From Chloroflexota bacterium (lineage in GTDB: Bacteria > Chloroflexota > UBA6077 > FW602-bin22): a stretch of DNA of 64,000 bases. Positions 60,825 to 64,000 of the stretch are shown here, piece by piece. The stretch covers positions 80,162 to 144,161 of the forward strand of contig SCUE01000035.1 of NCBI GenBank assembly GCA_004297775.1. The letters run 5' to 3'. Each line of letters begins with the position of its first letter. The first letter of the stretch is position 1. The notes beneath the pieces were generated by a model, which saw nothing but the letters and a program-made list of their open reading frames with translations, was not told where the DNA came from and did not search any database. A program made the position numbers and the translations under genes.

Positions 60825-61751
60825 ATGCCGCGTGGCGCATCGCGGATCGCGGTTGCTCTGCCGTCGCCGGATTTGGGCGCCGCGGGAACCGCGGGCGTCG
60901 ATCTGGCCGAAGTGCGACTCGATCTGTTCGAGTGGCCGGTCGATGTCGCGAGGATGCTGGCGGGTCAGCGCCCCCGCGTAATCGCGACGAATCGTCCGCC
61001 GCGAGAGGGCGGACAGTCACCGCTCGGTGAGGCGGATCGGATCGAGGCGCTGCGCGAGGCGGCCGCCGCGGGCGCGGAGTTCATCGACCTGGAGTGGGAT
61101 GTTGCCGACTTCGCCGTCGTGGCGCGCGATCTGCGGGCGAGCGGAGCGCGCGTGATCGTGTCGCGGCACGATTTCGGCGGCATGCCGGATCTGGCGGCGT
61201 GGGCGCGCGCGATCGACGCGGCTGAGCCGGATATCGTCAAAGTCGTCGGCACGGCCATCGATTCCGTCGACGGTGCGACGCCCCTGCGCGTGTTGGCCGA
61301 GGCGAAAAGGCCAACGATCGCGATTGCGATGGGACCGCTCGGACTGGCGACGCGCGTGATGGCGCTGGCGTACGAGCGATGCTTTCTGACGTTCGCGGCG
61401 CTGCCCGGTGGAGGAACCGCGCCGGGACAGATCGACCTCACGGCGATGCGTGAGATGTATCGAGCCGACACGATCGACGAGACGACCAGATTCATCTTGG
61501 TCGATCCGGCCGTCGTGGCGGAAGATGCGATCGGCATCGCGAACCGGCGCTTCGCGGCGACGGGAATCTCCCGGCGGATGGTTCCGTGGTCGATCGAGGC
61601 TGCGTCGGCGATCGTCGTCGCGCGCGCGCTGGACAATCTGCCGGTCGATGCGGTCCTGGCGCGCGTCGGCGATGGCGCGATCCGGCGTTCCGGTGGTTGG
61701 AGGGCGGCCGGCGATCCGACCATTGAAGGTGTAATCAACTCGCTTCATTGA
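60825..61751 (+). CDS. aroD: Type I 3-dehydroquinate dehydratase with worn shikimate-dehydrogenase-like tail
   Basis: About 308 residues from ATG 60825 (CGGAG 11 bases upstream); GTG codons at 60774 and 60816 are alternatives. The dehydratase part (to about residue 225) has VDLAEVRLDLF, EFIDLEWDV, VIVSRHDFGG (catalytic His), DIVKVVGTA (Schiff-base Lys) and AMGPLGLATRV. It makes 3-dehydroshikimate in aromatic amino-acid synthesis. The remaining 85 or so residues, FILVDPAVVAEDAIGIANRR, FAATGISRRMVPWSI, align in outline with the N terminus of shikimate dehydrogenase but lack its SxS and Lys residues. It is perhaps the remnant of a bifunctional enzyme. Confidence 0.82.
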   Translation: MPRGASRIAVALPSPDLGAAGTAGVDLAEVRLDLFEWPVDVARMLAGQRPRVIATNRPPREGGQSPLGEADRIEALREAAAAGAEFIDLEWDVADFAVVARDLRASGARVIVSRHDFGGMPDLAAWARAIDAAEPDIVKVVGTAIDSVDGATPLRVLAEAKRPTIAIAMGPLGLATRVMALAYERCFLTFAALPGGGTAPGQIDLTAMREMYRADTIDETTRFILVDPAVVAEDAIGIANRRFAATGISRRMVPWSIEAASAIVVARALDNLPVDAVLARVGDGAIRRSGGWRAAGDPTIEGVINSLH

Positions 61752-61778
61752 TCCAGTCACGTACAGTCGCGAAGCACC

Positions 61779-62921
61779 GTGCGAACCGAAAATACGGTCT
61801 TCCTCAACCGGGCGCTGATCGCGCTTGTCGCGATCGTCGCGGCGCTCCTGGCATTGCCGTTGGCAATTGGCCGCGCGGCCGACGGAGACATTCGGCCGGG
61901 TTCTCAGATCATCATTCGCGACGGCGGCCCGGGACCGCCATCATCGATTGCCGCTCCATTCGTTCGCGGCGCGCAGGCGGCCACCTTCATCGTCAACTAC
62001 GACGCCGGCTTTCAGGCGAACGCGAGCGCGCGGGCCGCGTTCCAGTACGCGGTCGACATCTGGGCGACACAGGTCACGTCGAGCGTGCCGATCGTGGTCA
62101 CGGCCAGTTTCACGGCGCTGTCGTCGGGTGTTCTGGGATCGGCCGGGGCGGATCAATTGCGCCGTGATTTTCCGAATGCGCCACGGGCGAACACGTGGTA
62201 TCCGGTCGCCCTGGCGAACAAACTGCGCGGGGCAGACTCGGACACCACGGTCGGCGACATCACGGCGCAATTCTCCTCAGCGGCGAACTGGTACTACGGA
62301 CTCGATGGGCAGACGCCATCGAATCAGACCGATTTTGTTTCGGTCGTGTTGCACGAACTCGGGCACGGTCTCGGCTTTTCGGGGTCGGGGTCGATATCGG
62401 GCAGCACGGCGTCGATCGGCAGCTCAGGTTTCATGGAGGCGTACGACTACTTCGTCGTCACCGGCTCGGGTGTGGCTGTCACGACGCTCTCAGGCAACTC
62501 GGCGGCCCTGTCGAGCGCGTATCAGGGCGGCAGCCTCTTCTGGAACGGTGCCAACGCGGTCGCCGCGGCCGGTGGCGCGAATCCACGGATGTACGCGCCA
62601 TCGCCGTGGGAAGACGGCTCGAGCTATTCCCACCTCGATGAGACGACGTACGCGGCTGGAAACGCGAACTCGCTGATGACACCCGCGATCAGCCGCGGCG
62701 AGGCGATCCACTCGCCCGGCGCGATCACGCTCGGGATCTTCGCCGACCTGGGTTGGACCGCCGCGTCGTCGGCTACCGCGACACGGACTGCGACGTCCTC
62801 CCCGACTGCGACGCGCACTTCCACGCCGTCGCCGATCGCCACGATTGCGCTTTCCGGCCCGGTGCCGACCTGGCCGTCCCGGGCGCTTCTGCCGGTATCG
62901 CCGAGGAACAACGCGCCGTAA
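61779..62921 (+). CDS. Secreted zinc metalloprotease-like protein
   Basis: 380 residues from GTG 61779. A signal peptide (about 10-33, ALIALVAIVAALLALPLAIG) is followed by a domain with VVLHELGHGLGFSGSGSISG (HExxH, zinc site near residue 190) and LMTPAISRG, which resembles the Met-turn of metzincins. The usual third His two residues after G is not in the standard place. The C-terminal part is a Thr/Ser/Pro-rich linker (TATRTATSSPTATRTSTPSP) ending RALLPVSPRNNAP, similar to tails of many secreted Chloroflexota proteins. Probably exported or cell-surface. Confidence 0.78.
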   Translation: MRTENTVFLNRALIALVAIVAALLALPLAIGRAADGDIRPGSQIIIRDGGPGPPSSIAAPFVRGAQAATFIVNYDAGFQANASARAAFQYAVDIWATQVTSSVPIVVTASFTALSSGVLGSAGADQLRRDFPNAPRANTWYPVALANKLRGADSDTTVGDITAQFSSAANWYYGLDGQTPSNQTDFVSVVLHELGHGLGFSGSGSISGSTASIGSSGFMEAYDYFVVTGSGVAVTTLSGNSAALSSAYQGGSLFWNGANAVAAAGGANPRMYAPSPWEDGSSYSHLDETTYAAGNANSLMTPAISRGEAIHSPGAITLGIFADLGWTAASSATATRTATSSPTATRTSTPSPIATIALSGPVPTWPSRALLPVSPRNNAP

Positions 62922-62940
62922 ACGTGACCGTTGTCCCCCG

Positions 62941-63198
62941 GGTGCCGCGCTTGTCACTTTCGCGCTCGACCATGCAATAGTGGTACCGACCTTCTCGCGA
63001 GGCAACCTCGGTCCAACGCGGGTGCCGCTCGCCCGCAGTGTCGGCGGTATTCGGCACGATAGCGTTCTCTTCTGTGAGGAGATCACGACACTGGCGTACC
63101 GTTCGCTCGAGAGCGGACCCCTCGGCGAACCAGTCACCGCGGCCGTGCTGGACGGGGTCGTCCTGGCAGTCCGTCGCGCTCTCGGCGACGCGATCTGA
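62941..63198 (+). pseudogene. MazF/PemK-like toxin lacking its N terminus
   Basis: In frame: AIVVPTFSRGNLGPTRVPLA, GGIRHDSVLFCEEITTLAYR and GPLGEPVTAAVLDGVVLAVR match the C-terminal two thirds of MazF toxins. The first 30 or so residues (the W-x-x-L/P-G-R-P region) are missing and no start codon precedes, so it is a remnant. No MazE-like antitoxin is visible. Confidence 0.6.
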
Positions 63199-63206
63199 CC
63201 GGCGCC

Positions 63207-63941
63207 TTGCTCGGATTGGTCAATGGGTCGGAACTGGATGGGTATCTCGACCAGTTGTTGACTCGCGATGTCCAGGTAGCCGCGAGTGTGCGCGATCCGG
63301 CACGACTTCGTCGGTACTTCGCGGCGCTCGCCTTGAACAGCGCCGGAATGGCCGAACACCAGACGCTTTACACGGCGGCGGGAATCAATCGGCTGACGGC
63401 ACTGGAATACGATCGACTCCTGACGAATCTGTTCGTGACCGACGAACTGCCAGCCTGGACAGGCAACCGGTTCTCGCGATTGATCAAGACCGCGAAGCGC
63501 TACCTCATCGACCCGGCTCTGTTGGGCGCGGCTCTCCGTCTTGACGAGGCGGCGATCGTGCGTGACGGCGACATCCTTGGCCGGATGCTCGACACATTCG
63601 TGATGGCCCAACTGCGCCCCGAGGTGGAAGTCAGCGCGCTGCGACCTCGGCTCTATCACCTGCGCGAGAAGGACTGCCGGCGCGAGATCGACATCGTCGG
63701 CGAGTTCGGATCGGGTGTGGTAGGGATCGAGATGAAGGCGACGGCCTCGCCGGGACCCGACGACGCGGCGCATCTCCGGCATTTGCGGGACCAGCTTGGC
63801 GATCGATTTCTGGGCGGCGCGGTGCTGCATACCGGACCACGCGCCTTCGCGCTCTCGGAGCGGAGGTCGTGTCCCTGGACGTGTGTAGAAGCGGAGGCCG
63901 TTGACAGACGGCCACCGCGCGGTTCTCATTGGGATGCTTGA
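63207..63941 (+). pseudogene. C-terminal half of an AAA/DUF4143 ATPase gene
   Basis: LLTRDVQVAASVRDPARLRR, AGINRLTALEYDRLLTNLFV, RLIKTAKRYLIDPALLGAAL, LGRMLDTFVMAQLRPEVEVS and REKDCRREIDIVGEF belong to the DUF4143 (nuclease-like) half of AAA+DUF4143 proteins. The N-terminal ATPase with its Walker motifs is absent, and no start is convincing. The end is also abnormal: after HTGPRAFALSER the frame goes off, just before the transposase start, as if interrupted by insertion. Confidence 0.65.
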
Positions 63942-63966
63942 TTTCGCCAAGAGGAGAACCGACACG

Positions 63967-64000
63967 ATGACCGACACGCTCAGGATGGCACTGACCGAGC
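63967..64000 (+). mobile_element. Start of a probable IS256-family transposase, cut by window edge
   Basis: ATG 63967, AGAGGAGA about 13 bases upstream. Only MTDTLRMALTE is visible, which agrees with the conserved N terminus of IS256/Mutator transposases. The insertion would explain the damaged end of the DUF4143 gene. The evidence is eleven residues, so this is tentative. Confidence 0.45.

Noticed and set aside
1..64000. CRISPR arrays, rRNA and tRNA genes
   Set aside because: No regularly spaced repeats, no rRNA-like blocks and no convincing cloverleaf were found by eye; short T-loop-like strings near 22740 and 24765 lack the matching stems.

Overview
The window is high-GC bacterial DNA with dense coding on both strands and many GTG/TTG starts. 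Gene content points to Chloroflexota, probably a relative of the Thermomicrobia. The clues are a phosphoketolase, F420-type luciferase-like oxidoreductase, an FmdB zinc ribbon, lipoprotein sugar-binding proteins with Pro/Ala/Lys linkers, a two-region-system-rich complement, and a secreted protease ending in an 'LLPVSPRN'-like tail. This assignment is inference; no rRNA or tRNA was seen to test it.

Layout. (a) 1-7.85 kb: metabolic genes on the minus strand (phosphoketolase, solute-binding lipoprotein, RNase Z, Ldh2-type dehydrogenase, cation exchanger, LLM oxidoreductase, FmdB). (b) 8-16.6 kb: a histidine kinase/OmpR regulator pair, a degenerate phosphotransferase, then four paralogues of an unrecognised small helical family carrying a PP-x(2)-C-x2-C-H motif, interleaved with anhydroMurNAc kinase and a NarL-type regulator. 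(c) 17-24.3 kb: Rrf2 regulator, FAH hydrolase, sulfatase 1, a UvrD-like helicase with a nested DEDDh exonuclease, small membrane/hypothetical genes and a LamG-like protein.

(d) 24.35-38.8 kb: an accessory island with defence and toxin-antitoxin genes and many broken pieces. It holds a Phd/PIN pair, a frameshifted HicA, a helicase scrap, an HNH endonuclease with a duplicated 3' end, a type III restriction-modification pair, and a DUF6932 gene. The DUF6932 gene is translationally coupled to an XRE-ATPase chimera, followed by a TIR protein; a truncated copy of the TIR sits on the other side. Next come orphan HTH antitoxins, and a DUF433 antitoxin whose toxin survives only as its first codons ahead of an HEAGH metallopeptidase-like gene.

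(e) 38.8-46.2 kb: a sulfated-substrate locus: ABC permeases and a binding protein (one-base frameshift in a G run), sulfatase 2 and an anaerobic sulfatase maturase in one minus-strand operon, with sulfatase 3 divergent. (f) 46.2-51.9 kb: hybrid histidine kinase, a convergent HTH/ATPase/receiver protein, an aminoglycoside phosphotransferase-like kinase and a primary-type sigma factor. (g) 52-61.8 kb: sugar metabolism (aldose epimerase, Gfo/Idh/MocA, TIM-barrel isomerase, SDR, rhamnose mutarotase), SMC, and a dehydroquinate dehydratase. (h) 61.8-64 kb: secreted metalloprotease, then truncated MazF-like and DUF4143 genes, and the start of a probable IS256-family transposase at the edge.

Two things stand out as possibly undescribed: the C-x2-C-H helical family clustered around a response regulator, and the XRE-ATPase chimera plus TIR cassette flanked by TIR copies. 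Several genes without a Shine-Dalgarno sequence carry a TANNNT box six bases before the start codon, which suggests leaderless transcription.
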